DNA of 64,000 bases from Microvirga antarctica (GTDB lineage: Bacteria > Pseudomonadota > Alphaproteobacteria > Rhizobiales > Beijerinckiaceae). Each line of letters starts with the position of its first letter. The stretch's first letter is position 1. Shown here in pieces: positions 17,799-26,173 of this stretch. The stretch is from the NCBI RefSeq assembly GCF_017921815.1, contig NZ_JAGEMM010000002.1, positions 124,001-188,000 of the forward strand, written 5' to 3'. Made by a program: the position numbers and the translations under genes. The notes under the pieces were generated by a model that was not told the DNA's origin, searched no databases, and saw only the letters and a program-made list of their open reading frames with translations.

Positions 17799-19268
17799 GT
17801 GACCCGCAACGCGATCCGCTTTTGGCGGCATGGACGACCCGTCGAGATTTCCGATTTCCATCCGCGCACGACGCTCCTTGATTATCTCCGACTGAACCAG
17901 CGGCATTTCGGCACCAAGGAAGGCTGCGGGGAGGGCGATTGCGGCGCCTGCACGGTCGCGCTCGGCCGCGTGCGCGACGGCCGTGTTCGCTACGAGCCCG
18001 TCAACGCCTGCATTCTCCTCCTCGGCCAGGTCGACGGCGCGGAACTCGTGACGGTGGAAGATCTTGCGGCGGGTGGCACGCTGCATCCGGTGCAGGCCGC
18101 CATGGCGGCCCACCACGGCTCGCAATGCGGGTTCTGCACGCCGGGGATCGTCATGAGCCTGTTCGCACTTCATCAGGAGGGCGAGCGGCCGGTGAATCGG
18201 GACGCCATCAACGATGCGCTGGCGGGCAACCTCTGCCGCTGCACCGGCTATCGGCCGATCGTCGACGCGGCCGTCGCGGCCTGCGCGGAGCCGCCGGTCT
18301 TTGATGGGTTGGCGGAGCCCCGCAGCCTGTCACCCGACTCGCAACGCGAAGACCTGTTCGTCGGCAACTCCACTGCGTTCTTTGCCGCCCCCGCGAGCGA
18401 GGACTCCTTGGCGGATCTCTTCGCGGCCCATCCGGACGCAACTCTTGTGGGCGGCGCGACCGATGTGGGTCTTTGGGTCACGAAGTCGCTTTCCAGCCTC
18501 GACAAGGTGATCTGGCTCGGCCGTGTCGCGGGCCTGAAGGACATTGCGACAACACCTGACACCCTTGTTCTCGGCGCGATGGCGAGCCATGCGGATGCCT
18601 TCGCGAGTCTGGCGGCCATCGATCCCGACCTCGGGGAGATCGTGCGGCGGTTTGGCTCGGCGCAGGTGCGGGCCTCGGGGACGGTCGGCGGCAACATCGC
18701 CAACGGGTCGCCCATCGGCGATCTTGCGCCTGCGCTCATGGCGCTCGGCGCCACCATCAACTTGCGCCTGGGCAAGACGACCCGGTCGCTGCCGCTCTAC
18801 GCCTTCTTCATCGCTTACCGGCAGCAGGATCGAGCCCCCGGCGAATATCTCCGGCGTCTCACGGTGCCTCTGTTGCGCGCTGACCAGGTCTTCCGCGCCT
18901 ACAAGGTGACGAAGCGGTTCGACGAGGATATTTCGGCGGCGCTCGGCGCGTTCACCTTCACGCTCGACGGACGACGCATCGCCCAAGCCCGCATCGCGTT
19001 TGGCGGCATGGCGGGAATCCCGAAGCGCGCGACCGAGACCGAAGCAGCGCTTGCGGGTGTGTCTCTCGATGAGCCCGCCGCCTGGGGCGACGCAATGGCG
19101 GCGCTGGCGCGCGATTATCAGCCCCTCGACGACCACCGGGCATCGGCCGCGTATCGCAGAACGGTGGCGCGCAACCTGCTGTTCAAGGCCCTCAGCGAAA
19201 CCGCCTCCGGCGAGACCCGCGCAACCCGCATCGTTGGCCATCGCGACCACCTGCAGGCGGCGGAGTAG
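17799..19268 (+). CDS. xdhA: Xanthine dehydrogenase small subunit (FeS/FAD)
   Basis: 489 residues. It carries electrons from the molybdenum subunit to NAD in the oxidation of hypoxanthine and xanthine to urate. The N-terminal 2Fe-2S domain has CGEGDCGAC, a second cluster follows with GSQCGFCTPG and NLCRCTGYRP, and from about residue 185 comes the FAD-binding domain (LVGGATDVGLW, GTVGGNIANGSPIGD) and its C-terminal CO-dehydrogenase flavoprotein cap. Start choice: ggagg ends at 17792, so ATG 17793 is too close and GTG 17799 with a six-base spacer fits best. It is the first gene of xdhA-xdhB-xdhC-guaD. Confidence 0.95.
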   Translation: MTRNAIRFWRHGRPVEISDFHPRTTLLDYLRLNQRHFGTKEGCGEGDCGACTVALGRVRDGRVRYEPVNACILLLGQVDGAELVTVEDLAAGGTLHPVQAAMAAHHGSQCGFCTPGIVMSLFALHQEGERPVNRDAINDALAGNLCRCTGYRPIVDAAVAACAEPPVFDGLAEPRSLSPDSQREDLFVGNSTAFFAAPASEDSLADLFAAHPDATLVGGATDVGLWVTKSLSSLDKVIWLGRVAGLKDIATTPDTLVLGAMASHADAFASLAAIDPDLGEIVRRFGSAQVRASGTVGGNIANGSPIGDLAPALMALGATINLRLGKTTRSLPLYAFFIAYRQQDRAPGEYLRRLTVPLLRADQVFRAYKVTKRFDEDISAALGAFTFTLDGRRIAQARIAFGGMAGIPKRATETEAALAGVSLDEPAAWGDAMAALARDYQPLDDHRASAAYRRTVARNLLFKALSETASGETRATRIVGHRDHLQAAE

Positions 19269-19272
19269 CCCG

Positions 19273-21651
19273 ATGGCCGACGACGCACCCATCCGACAGA
19301 CACCCATGACGGATCCCCTAAAAGAGGGCTTGGCCCAGGCCGAGCTGCGCCATGTTCATCAGCCGCTTCCGCACGATTCCGGCATCAAGCACGTGCAGGG
19401 CTCCGCGCAGTATATCGACGATATCCGCGAGCCCGATGGCACGCTGCATCTGGCCATCGGCACGTCGCCGAAGGCGCGCGGGCAACTGCGTCGCCTCGAT
19501 CTTGACGCGGTGCGGGCCTATCCCGGCGTCGTCGCGGTGCTCACCGCCGCAGACATCCCGGGCCTCAACGACGTGTCGCCCGCCTTGGGCGATGATCCGC
19601 TCTTCGCCGATGGAGCCATCGGCTTTCACGGCCAGGCTCTGTTTGCGGTGGTTGCCACCGAGCGCGATATCGCCCGCCGGGCGGCGCGGCTCGCGGTCGT
19701 CGCGATCGACGCGGAGGATCCAAGCGTCACCGTCGAGGATGCGCTGGCGCGCGGCGAGACCGTGCTGCCGGATTACGCGTTCGGGCGGGGTGAGCCGCAA
19801 GACGCCATCGCTGCCGCGCCACAGCGGCTGTCGGGAGCCTTTCGCGTCGGCGGTCAGGAGCATTTCTATCTTGAGGGCCAGATCGCGTTGGCGATCCCCG
19901 GCGAGGATGGTGACATCCATGTCTATTCCTCGACCCAGCATCCCACCGAAGTGCAGCATGTGGTGGCCCGCGTGCTGGCCATTCCCGATGCCTTCGTCAC
20001 CTGCGAGACGCGGCGCATGGGCGGCGGTTTCGGCGGCAAGGAAAGCCAGGCGACGCAATGGGCGGTGACGGCGGCGCTCGCTGCCCGCATCACCGGCCGG
20101 CCCTGCAAATTGCGGCTCGACCGCGACGACGATTTCATCCTCACCGGCAAGCGGCATGACATGCGCAGCGACTGGGCGGTGGGCTTCGACGCGGATGGTC
20201 GCGTCACCGGCTTTGAGGTCGAGCATCTTGCGCGCTGCGGGTATTCGGCCGACCTTTCCGGCGGCGTCGTCGACCGGGCGATGTTCCATTCCGACAACGC
20301 GTATTTTCTCCCCGTCGTGCGCGTGGGCTCGAAGCGGCTCAAGACCAACACCGTGTCGAACACCGCCTTTCGCGGCTTCGGCGGTCCGCAGGGCATGCTC
20401 GCCATCGAACACGTGATGGACCAGATCGCCTGGGCCAGCGGCCGCGACCCGCTCGATATCCGCTATGCCAATTTCTACACGCCGGACCGCAACCTCACGC
20501 CGTTCGGCATGGCGGTGGAAGAGGTCGACACCCTGCACGGCCTGGTGCGCCATCTCGAGCGCACCAGCGACTATCGCGAGCGGCGGCGGGAGATCGCGGC
20601 GTTCAACGCCGCCTCGCCGATCATGAAGCGCGGCCTTGCGCTCACGCCCGTCAAATTCGGCATCAGCTTCACGCTCGTCCATCTCAATCAGGCCGGTGCG
20701 CTCGTGCATGTCTACCAGGACGGCTCCGTGCATCTCAACCACGGCGGTACCGAGATGGGGCAGGGGCTCTACATCAAGGTTGCGCAGGTCGTCGCGGAAG
20801 AATTCGGCATCGCCATGGAACGCGTGCGCATCACCGCCACCACCACCGCGAAGGTTCCCAACACCGCGCCGACGGCGGCCTCGTCCGGCTCCGATCTCAA
20901 CGGCATGGCGGCCCGCATCGCGGCGGGCGCGATCAAGCAGCGCATGGCCGCGCGCGCTGCGGCGCTCTTCGGCGTGACCGAAGACGATGTGGCGTTTCGC
21001 GATGACCGCGTCTTTGCCGGCAACGAGAGCCTGACCTTCGCGGAGCTCGCCAAGCAATGCGTGCTGGCGCGGATTCAACTCTCCGAGGCCGGCTTCTACC
21101 AGACGCCGCACATAACCTGGGATCGCGCCACCGCCACCGGCCGGCCGTTCCTCTACTTCGCCTATGGGGCTGCGTGTTCCGAGGTGATCGTCGACACGCT
21201 GACGGGCGAGAACAAGCTGCTGCGCGTCGACATTCTTCACGATGTGGGGCGCTCTCTCAATCCTGCCATCGACCTCGGCCAGATCGAGGGCGGGTTCGTG
21301 CAGGGCATGGGCTGGCTCACCACCGAGGAACTGGTGTTCGCCCGCGACGGGCGTCTGCTCACCCACGCGCCCTCGACCTACAAGATTCCAGTAGCGTCCG
21401 ACGTGCCGTCCGATTTCCGCGTCGCGCTCTATCCCAATGCCAACCGGCAGGACACCATCTATCGCTCCAAGGCGGTGGGCGAGCCGCCCATCATGCTGGC
21501 CAACAGCGTGTTCTGCGCGCTGGCCGATGCCGTGCACGCGCTCGATCCCGCATCCCCCGTTCCGCTCGATGCGCCGGCCACACCGGAGGCGATCCTGCGG
21601 GCCTGCGAAGCGTTGCGCGGCAGGCCGATGGAAAGCAGGAACGGCCCGTGA
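19273..21651 (+). CDS. xdhB: Xanthine dehydrogenase molybdopterin-binding subunit
   Basis: 792 residues. This is the catalytic subunit that hydroxylates purines at the molybdenum cofactor. An Ald_Xan_dh hammerhead domain (about 20-140) is followed by molybdopterin-binding domains with RRMGGGFGGKE, FRGFGGPQG, HGGTEMGQGL and the C-terminal VGEPPIML, which carries the catalytic glutamate. The start at ATG 19273, four bases after xdhA, has ggcggag upstream. A second ATG at 19306 is possible. It overlaps the xdhC start by GTGA. Confidence 0.95.
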   Translation: MADDAPIRQTPMTDPLKEGLAQAELRHVHQPLPHDSGIKHVQGSAQYIDDIREPDGTLHLAIGTSPKARGQLRRLDLDAVRAYPGVVAVLTAADIPGLNDVSPALGDDPLFADGAIGFHGQALFAVVATERDIARRAARLAVVAIDAEDPSVTVEDALARGETVLPDYAFGRGEPQDAIAAAPQRLSGAFRVGGQEHFYLEGQIALAIPGEDGDIHVYSSTQHPTEVQHVVARVLAIPDAFVTCETRRMGGGFGGKESQATQWAVTAALAARITGRPCKLRLDRDDDFILTGKRHDMRSDWAVGFDADGRVTGFEVEHLARCGYSADLSGGVVDRAMFHSDNAYFLPVVRVGSKRLKTNTVSNTAFRGFGGPQGMLAIEHVMDQIAWASGRDPLDIRYANFYTPDRNLTPFGMAVEEVDTLHGLVRHLERTSDYRERRREIAAFNAASPIMKRGLALTPVKFGISFTLVHLNQAGALVHVYQDGSVHLNHGGTEMGQGLYIKVAQVVAEEFGIAMERVRITATTTAKVPNTAPTAASSGSDLNGMAARIAAGAIKQRMAARAAALFGVTEDDVAFRDDRVFAGNESLTFAELAKQCVLARIQLSEAGFYQTPHITWDRATATGRPFLYFAYGAACSEVIVDTLTGENKLLRVDILHDVGRSLNPAIDLGQIEGGFVQGMGWLTTEELVFARDGRLLTHAPSTYKIPVASDVPSDFRVALYPNANRQDTIYRSKAVGEPPIMLANSVFCALADAVHALDPASPVPLDAPATPEAILRACEALRGRPMESRNGP

Positions 21652-22628
21652 AAGTCTGGCGGCATCTCGCAGACAGTCTCCGTGCCGATGGCGCGGCAGC
21701 GCTGATCGGCGTGCGCGCGGCCAAGGGCTCGGTTCCGCGTGATCCGGGAGCCCAGATGGTGATGCGCCCCGACGGCGCGTTTCACGGCACGATCGGCGGC
21801 GGGCAGCTCGAAATGCGGATGCTGTCGCTCGCCCGCGCGATGCTGCGCGAGGGAAGGGGTGCCGCCCGGTTGATCGATCAGGCGCTGGGGCCCGATCTCG
21901 GCCAGTGCTGCGGCGGGCGCGTGACGATCCTCATCGAGACCTTCGACAAGCGCGACCTTGCCGAGGCCGAGGCATGGGCCGCGCGCGAAGCCGACGGCGT
22001 CTTTTCCCTGTCCTGCCGCCTCGTCGAGGGCCGGGTCGTGCGCGAAGTCGCGCCCGGCGCGGAGGATCCTCAGGGCTGGCAAGAGACCTATGGCGAGAAC
22101 CGCACGCCCCTGCTGCTGTTCGGCGCCGGCCATGTGGGTCGCGCACTGGTTCTGGCGCTCGCGCCCTTGCCCTTCGCGGTGCGCTGGTTCGACAGCCGGT
22201 CAGATGCCTTCCCGGGCCATTCTCCGCAGAACGCCACCACACTGCTGCTCACGGAGCCTGAAGCCGTGATCGCTTCCGCGCCGCCGGATTCCTTCGTGCT
22301 GGTGATGACCCATGACCATCCCCTCGACATGGCCATTACGGCTGCGGCGCTGCGGCGCGACTTTCCCTATCTGGGCCTGATCGGCAGCGCCTCCAAACGC
22401 GCCCGGTTCGAACGGCGGTTCCGCGAGGCGGGCTTGCCGGCGGACCGGATCGCCGCTTTGCTCTGCCCCATTGGCCTTACCGGCATCCGCGACAAGGATC
22501 CGGCGGTGATCGCGGCTTCTGTGGCCGCCCAGCTTCTTCAGCAGCGGGAGGGCGCGACTTTTTTGCAAGCCCTCTCGCCTCCCGTCCCCGCAAGCGATAA
22601 AAGCGCGCATGACCGATCTCATCAGTGA
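21648..22628 (+). CDS. xdhC: Xanthine dehydrogenase accessory protein XdhC
   Basis: 326 residues. It binds molybdenum cofactor, protects it, and inserts the sulfurated form into XdhB. The N-terminal XdhC/CoxI domain has VRAAKGSVPRDPGAQMV and GTIGGGQLE; LGQCCGGRV contains the conserved cysteine pair implicated in cofactor handling. The C-terminal Rossmann domain begins LLFGAGHVGRALVLAL. The GTG start is coupled to the xdhB stop, and the gene's end overlaps guaD by 20 bases, so the four genes form one tight operon. Confidence 0.95.
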   Translation: MKVWRHLADSLRADGAAALIGVRAAKGSVPRDPGAQMVMRPDGAFHGTIGGGQLEMRMLSLARAMLREGRGAARLIDQALGPDLGQCCGGRVTILIETFDKRDLAEAEAWAAREADGVFSLSCRLVEGRVVREVAPGAEDPQGWQETYGENRTPLLLFGAGHVGRALVLALAPLPFAVRWFDSRSDAFPGHSPQNATTLLLTEPEAVIASAPPDSFVLVMTHDHPLDMAITAAALRRDFPYLGLIGSASKRARFERRFREAGLPADRIAALLCPIGLTGIRDKDPAVIAASVAAQLLQQREGATFLQALSPPVPASDKSAHDRSHQ

Positions 22629-23094
22629 AGACCAGCGGCATCTGGCCCGTGCCGTCGCCCTCTCGCGCGAGCACATGAACGACGGCGCCGGCGGCCCGTT
22701 CGGGGCCGTCATCGTGCGCGACGGCGTGGTGCTGGCGGAGGGCTGGAACTGCGTCACCTCCACCAATGATCCGACGGCCCACGCCGAGGTCACGGCCATC
22801 CGCCGCGCCTGCGAGGCCGTGGGCGATTTCTCCCTGCCGGGCGCGACGCTTTATTCGAGCTGCGAGCCCTGTCCCATGTGTCTCGCCTCGGCCTATTGGG
22901 CGCGCATCCGCCGGATCGTCTATGCCAATACGCGGGCGGACGCCGCCGCCATCGGCTTCGACGACAGCCTGATCTACGACGAGCTGTCGGTTCCCATCGC
23001 GGAGCGCATCATCCCCATGGACCATGTGCCCAGCCTCGAGGCGAAGGCGGTCTTCGACACCTGGGCGGACAAAGCCGACAAGGTGCGCTATTAG
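22609..23094 (+). CDS. guaD: Guanine deaminase (nucleoside-deaminase fold)
   Basis: 161 residues, cytidine-deaminase-fold enzyme of the Bacillus GuaD/TadA-like type. It turns guanine into xanthine, the substrate of the upstream dehydrogenase. Zinc ligands and the catalytic glutamate lie in THAEVTAIRR-like sequence (AHAEVTAI) and SCEPCPMC. A conserved tail with DTWADKADKVRY is present. Context supports guanine over other substrates; from sequence alone a generic nucleoside deaminase could not be excluded. Confidence 0.9.
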   Translation: MTDLISEDQRHLARAVALSREHMNDGAGGPFGAVIVRDGVVLAEGWNCVTSTNDPTAHAEVTAIRRACEAVGDFSLPGATLYSSCEPCPMCLASAYWARIRRIVYANTRADAAAIGFDDSLIYDELSVPIAERIIPMDHVPSLEAKAVFDTWADKADKVRY

Positions 23095-23146
23095 CAGACC
23101 ATCACGCTCGCCCCAGAGCCCATCGGCCACTCCACGAGACAGCACC

Positions 23147-23743
23147 ATGCCCAGCGTCAGCACCATCGTCCGCAAACCCGCCGTCAAGCCGGACCGCGTC
23201 GTCGACACGATCACCCTCGATCACGCGGCGCGCGGCCAGCGCCATGCCCACTGGACCGGCGAGGCCGGCACGAAAATCCACCTCGATCTCGACATGGACA
23301 CGCGCATCAACGACGGCGACGCCCTGCGCCTCGAGGACGGCACCCTCGTGCAGGTGAAGGCCGCAGCCGAACCCCTGCTCGAAGTGCGCGCCGAAAACCC
23401 CCTGCGCCTCATGCGGCTGGCCTGGCATCTCGGCAGCCAGCACGGCCTTGCCGAATTCACCGGCGACGCCCTCTACATCGAAAACACCCCGGCGCTGGCC
23501 GAACTCGCCCGCGGCCAGGGCTGCACCGCAACGCCGGTCGAGCGCCGCTTCCAGCCCGAGCAAGGCGCCCAAGCCTGCGACCACGACCACGGCGATCACG
23601 GCCATGGTCACGGTCATCACGATCATGGTCACAAGCATGGGCATGACGATCACGCGCATGGGCATGCGCACAAGCACGACCATGACGATCACGAGCATGG
23701 GCCGCATTGCGCGCATGGGCATCACGGGCACAAGCACGATTGA
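23147..23743 (+). CDS. ureE: Urease accessory protein UreE with long His-rich tail, isolated from other urease genes
   Basis: 198 residues. UreE delivers nickel to the urease maturation complex. The N-terminal domain (HLDLDMDTRINDGDALR) and the C-terminal ferredoxin-like domain (ENPLRLMRLAWHLGSQH, then RGQGCTATPVERRFQPE) match the family. After about residue 145 comes a tail of His/Asp/Gly repeats for metal storage, longer than in many UreE proteins. The start is ATG 23147, 52 bases after guaD. No ureABC, D, F or G lies nearby, so it either serves a distant urease or acts as a nickel sink. The link to purine breakdown, which yields urea, is inference. Confidence 0.85.
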   Translation: MPSVSTIVRKPAVKPDRVVDTITLDHAARGQRHAHWTGEAGTKIHLDLDMDTRINDGDALRLEDGTLVQVKAAAEPLLEVRAENPLRLMRLAWHLGSQHGLAEFTGDALYIENTPALAELARGQGCTATPVERRFQPEQGAQACDHDHGDHGHGHGHHDHGHKHGHDDHAHGHAHKHDHDDHEHGPHCAHGHHGHKHD

Positions 23744-23850
23744 GGGGGGTGGTGATGTATTGCGTTCCCGGCCCACCGAATTGGCATCCAAAAATCATTC
23801 GAATGGTCAGGCGGTTCCGTGCCGTCGTCTCTACCGTCTGGTTGTAGTCA

Positions 23851-24234
23851 ATGCCAATTGACCCACGCATCCTCGCTGAGGCCTGGGAGATAGTCGAAAG
23901 AGCTGGAATGGCAGGCTTTAAGCCAACCAGCATGGCGCCGAATTACGAAGTTGGAACCATCGTCGAGATAAGTCTTGTTGATCCACCAGCGCGCGCCGAT
24001 GGCGTGCCGAACTTCGATAGCCCCGATCCAGACAGGCCGGGCATAACCCGTAGCTCATCTATTTTATCTGCTTTGTGCGGAAGTGAGCCACTGCCGCCCG
24101 TCGTGCTCTTCCAGCGCGCGGGTGAAACGCGTTACGAACTGAGAGACGGGTTCCATCGACTCCATCTGTTTGCGGCAATCGGTTATACTCACGTGCCAGC
24201 ACAGATAACTGACTGGAAGCCTGGAGAATACTGA
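23851..24234 (+). CDS. Small ParB/sulfiredoxin-like-fold protein
   Basis: 127 residues. The core PVVLFQRAGETRYELRDGFH followed by RLHLFAAIGYTHVPAQI resembles the ParB N-terminal fold, where DGxHR marks the nucleotide-binding pocket. No helix-turn-helix follows, so it is not a plasmid-partition ParB. An in-frame stop (tag) lies six bases before ATG, which fixes the start region; no clear ribosome site is visible. The gene and its flanks are visibly poorer in G+C than neighbours, with codons such as tta, ata and aaa, which suggests recent acquisition. Function unknown. Confidence 0.6.
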   Translation: MPIDPRILAEAWEIVERAGMAGFKPTSMAPNYEVGTIVEISLVDPPARADGVPNFDSPDPDRPGITRSSSILSALCGSEPLPPVVLFQRAGETRYELRDGFHRLHLFAAIGYTHVPAQITDWKPGEY

Positions 24235-24250
24235 AGGTCGACGTATACAA

Positions 24251-25249
24251 ATGACTAAACCGCATCATAAACTCTCCATCGCCCCGATGATGGACTGGAC
24301 CGATCGCTTCTGCCGGTCGTTTCATCGCGTCCTGTCGCGGCGGGCGCTGCTCTATACCGAGATGGTGACTACAGGGGCCGTGTTGCATGGGCCGCGGGAG
24401 CGGCTGCTCGGGTTTGACGGGGAGCAGCATCCGGTGGTGGTGCAGTTGGGCGGGTCGGACCCTTCGGATCTGGCGGCGGCGGCGCGGATCTGCGCCGATT
24501 ACGGGTATGATGCGATCAACCTCAATGTGGGCTGCCCCTCCGACCGGGTGCAGAACGGGCGGTTCGGCGCGTGCCTGATGCTGGAGCCGGCGCTGGTGGG
24601 CGACTGCGTGGCGGCCATGAAGGCTGCGGTGTCGGTGCCGGTGACGGTCAAATGCCGGATCGGGGTCGACGACCAGGATTCCGAGGAAGCGGTCGACCGG
24701 CTCACCGATGCGGTCGTGGCGGCCGGCTGCGACGGGCTCACCGTCCATGCCCGCAAGGCCTGGCTGAAAGGCCTGTCGCCGAAGGAAAACCGGGATATTC
24801 CGCCGCTCGATTACGGGCGCGTCTATCGCCTCAAACAGGCGCGTCCGGCCTTGCCCATCGGGATCAATGGGGGCGTGCGCAGCATGGACGAGGTGGAGGC
24901 GCATCTTCAGCATGTGGATGAGGTGATGCTCGGCCGGGTCGCCTATCACGAGCCGGAAATCCTGCTGCAGGTCGATCCCCGCCTCTATGGCGAAACGGCC
25001 CCGGTACCCGACGGTTTTGCGGCCGTGGAGGCCTACGAGCCCTATATCGCCGCGCGGCTGGCGGAGGGCCACCGGCTCCATACCCTGACCCGCCATATGC
25101 TGGGCCTGTTCACCGGGCGTCCCGGTGCCCGGGCCTATCGCCGTCACCTCGCCACCGAGGCCAACCGGCCGGGGGCCGATCTTGCGACCCTGCGGGCGGC
25201 CATCGCCCATGTGTCGCGCGGCCCGTCCGCCCTTGAGGATGCCGCCTGA
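24251..25249 (+). CDS. dusA: tRNA-dihydrouridine(20/20a) synthase
   Basis: 332 residues, FMN enzyme that reduces uridine in the tRNA D-loop. It is a TIM barrel starting SIAPMMDWTDRFCRSFHR, with INLNVGCPSDRVQNGRFGAC carrying the catalytic cysteine near residue 113, and PIGINGGVRS for flavin phosphate binding. The C-terminal helical domain recognises tRNA (HMLGLFTGRPGARAYRRHL). The SDRVQ signature is typical of the DusA branch rather than DusB or DusC. It is a single gene, separated from the accessory block that follows. Confidence 0.95.
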   Translation: MTKPHHKLSIAPMMDWTDRFCRSFHRVLSRRALLYTEMVTTGAVLHGPRERLLGFDGEQHPVVVQLGGSDPSDLAAAARICADYGYDAINLNVGCPSDRVQNGRFGACLMLEPALVGDCVAAMKAAVSVPVTVKCRIGVDDQDSEEAVDRLTDAVVAAGCDGLTVHARKAWLKGLSPKENRDIPPLDYGRVYRLKQARPALPIGINGGVRSMDEVEAHLQHVDEVMLGRVAYHEPEILLQVDPRLYGETAPVPDGFAAVEAYEPYIAARLAEGHRLHTLTRHMLGLFTGRPGARAYRRHLATEANRPGADLATLRAAIAHVSRGPSALEDAA

Positions 25250-25288
25250 GACGCGTGGCCTGACGGTCTGCGAGACATTCCTCCCTCC

Positions 25289-25298
25289 CACACGTGTG
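25289..25298. promoter_or_regulatory. 10-bp palindrome upstream of the secreted-peptide operon
   Basis: cacacgtgtg, a perfect dyad about 125 bases before the first small gene, in an intergenic stretch that becomes AT-rich (around 25320-25375, with taacgttataacg). A promoter in this stretch is likely, but no consensus boxes are certain. Confidence 0.3.
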
Positions 25299-25421
25299 CG
25301 AGCGCACCGCGCCGTGGAACAGAATTGTGGATTTCTGCATGATGGATTGTAGTAACGTTATAACGATTCTATGATCCAGGGGCTCAGGGTGTTTCCAGGA
25401 GCTATGTTGCAAGGAGAGATC

Positions 25422-25640
25422 ATGTCAAAGCGTTTCTGCACACTGGTTTTTATCCTGTCGACCGGCCTTGTCGGTGCGACCGGTGCCCATGCCTTTCACG
25501 GCATCATCGGCGAGCGTCCGCCGCCGAATGGGCTCAACGGCGTGTCGCTGAACGGCTTCAGCGTGAGCGGCCTTACGACCGCCGTGTCGTTGGGCACCAC
25601 CGTCACCCTGCGCGACGGCACCACCGTCATTCTGAAGTAA
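25422..25640 (+). CDS. Small secreted NG-repeat protein 1 (module 1)
   Basis: 72 residues. The signal peptide (about 1-24, ending GAHA) leaves a mature chain of about 48 residues: ERPPP, then pentads NGLNG-VSLNG-FSVSG, then a strand-like ending TVTLRDGTTVILK. ATG 25422 is chosen over an upstream frame start at 25371 because aaggaga sits just before it and the signal peptide begins there. First of three paralogues in tandem, 16 bases before the next. No known family is assigned. The period-five L-x-x-[NS]-G spacing suggests a short beta-helix-like or adhesive segment. Confidence 0.8.
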   Translation: MSKRFCTLVFILSTGLVGATGAHAFHGIIGERPPPNGLNGVSLNGFSVSGLTTAVSLGTTVTLRDGTTVILK

Positions 25641-25656
25641 CATGCGGAGGAACATC

Positions 25657-25875
25657 ATGTCTGTGCGCATCCCAGTGCTGTCACTCGCGGCTGTTCTGAT
25701 CGGATTGTCGGCATCAACCGCTTCCGCCTTCTTCGGCTACAGGGACGAGCGTCCGCCGCCGAATGGGCTCAACGGCGTGTCGCTGAACGGCTTCAGCGTC
25801 AGCGGCCTTTCGACCGCCGTGTCGTTGGGCACCACCGTCGCCCTGCGCGACGGCACGATCGTCACCCTGAAGTAA
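25657..25875 (+). CDS. Small secreted NG-repeat protein 2 (module 1)
   Basis: 72 residues, paralogue of the preceding gene. Signal peptide about 1-24 (SLAAVLIGLSASTASA), mature start FFGYRDERPPP, then the same NGLNG-VSLNG-FSVSG pentads and a C-terminal VALRDGTIVTLK. Ribosome site gcggagg before ATG 25657. From cgagcgtccg (25746) to the DGT codons it differs from gene 1 at only about three of 111 bases, while the signal regions differ strongly: a recent duplication or gene conversion of the mature part. Confidence 0.8.
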   Translation: MSVRIPVLSLAAVLIGLSASTASAFFGYRDERPPPNGLNGVSLNGFSVSGLSTAVSLGTTVALRDGTIVTLK

Positions 25876-25898
25876 CCCTACGCAATCGGAGCAACACC

Positions 25899-26117
25899 AT
25901 GTCTGTGCGTCTCTCGACTGTGTCTCTTGCTGTTGTGCTGATTGGATTGTCGGCATCAACGGCCTCCGCCTTCTTCGGCTACAGGGACGAGCGCCCACCG
26001 CCGAAAGGGCTGAATGGTCTGTCCCGCACGGGATTCAGCCTCTCAGGGCTGAACGCCGTCGGGACCACCGTGACGGCCGTGACCCTACGCGACGGCACTC
26101 CGGTCCGGGTGAAATAG
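25899..26117 (+). CDS. Small secreted NG-repeat protein 3 (module 1)
   Basis: 72 residues. Its signal peptide and FFGYRDERPPP start are nearly the same as in protein 2, but the repeat has drifted (KGLNG-LSRTG-FSLSG) and the ending is VTLRDGTPVRVK. Ribosome site cggag precedes ATG. The same length is kept in all three paralogues, despite a rearranged stretch between repeat and tail. It is followed after 56 bases by the ADYC-like gene and is probably cotranscribed with it. Confidence 0.8.
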   Translation: MSVRLSTVSLAVVLIGLSASTASAFFGYRDERPPPKGLNGLSRTGFSLSGLNAVGTTVTAVTLRDGTPVRVK

Positions 26118-26138
26118 GCCCGGTCACATCAGCAAAGG

Positions 26139-26166
26139 AGCGGCCCCCGCCTCGGCGAGGGCCGCT
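26139..26166 (+). promoter_or_regulatory. Hairpin between small genes and ADYC-like gene (module 1)
   Basis: An 8-bp perfect stem (agcggccc, 26139-26146, with gggccgct, 26159-26166) ends seven bases before the ADYC start codon. Part of the likely ribosome site (gaggg, 26157-26161) lies at and in its 3' arm. No T-run follows, so a translational or processing role is likelier than termination. Confidence 0.5.
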
Positions 26167-26173
26167 GACCACC

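Noticed and set aside
25316..25358. EcfG-type stress promoter (ggaac ... cgtt) before the small secreted genes
   Set aside because: The two boxes are more than 30 bases apart, about double the spacing known for this promoter type.
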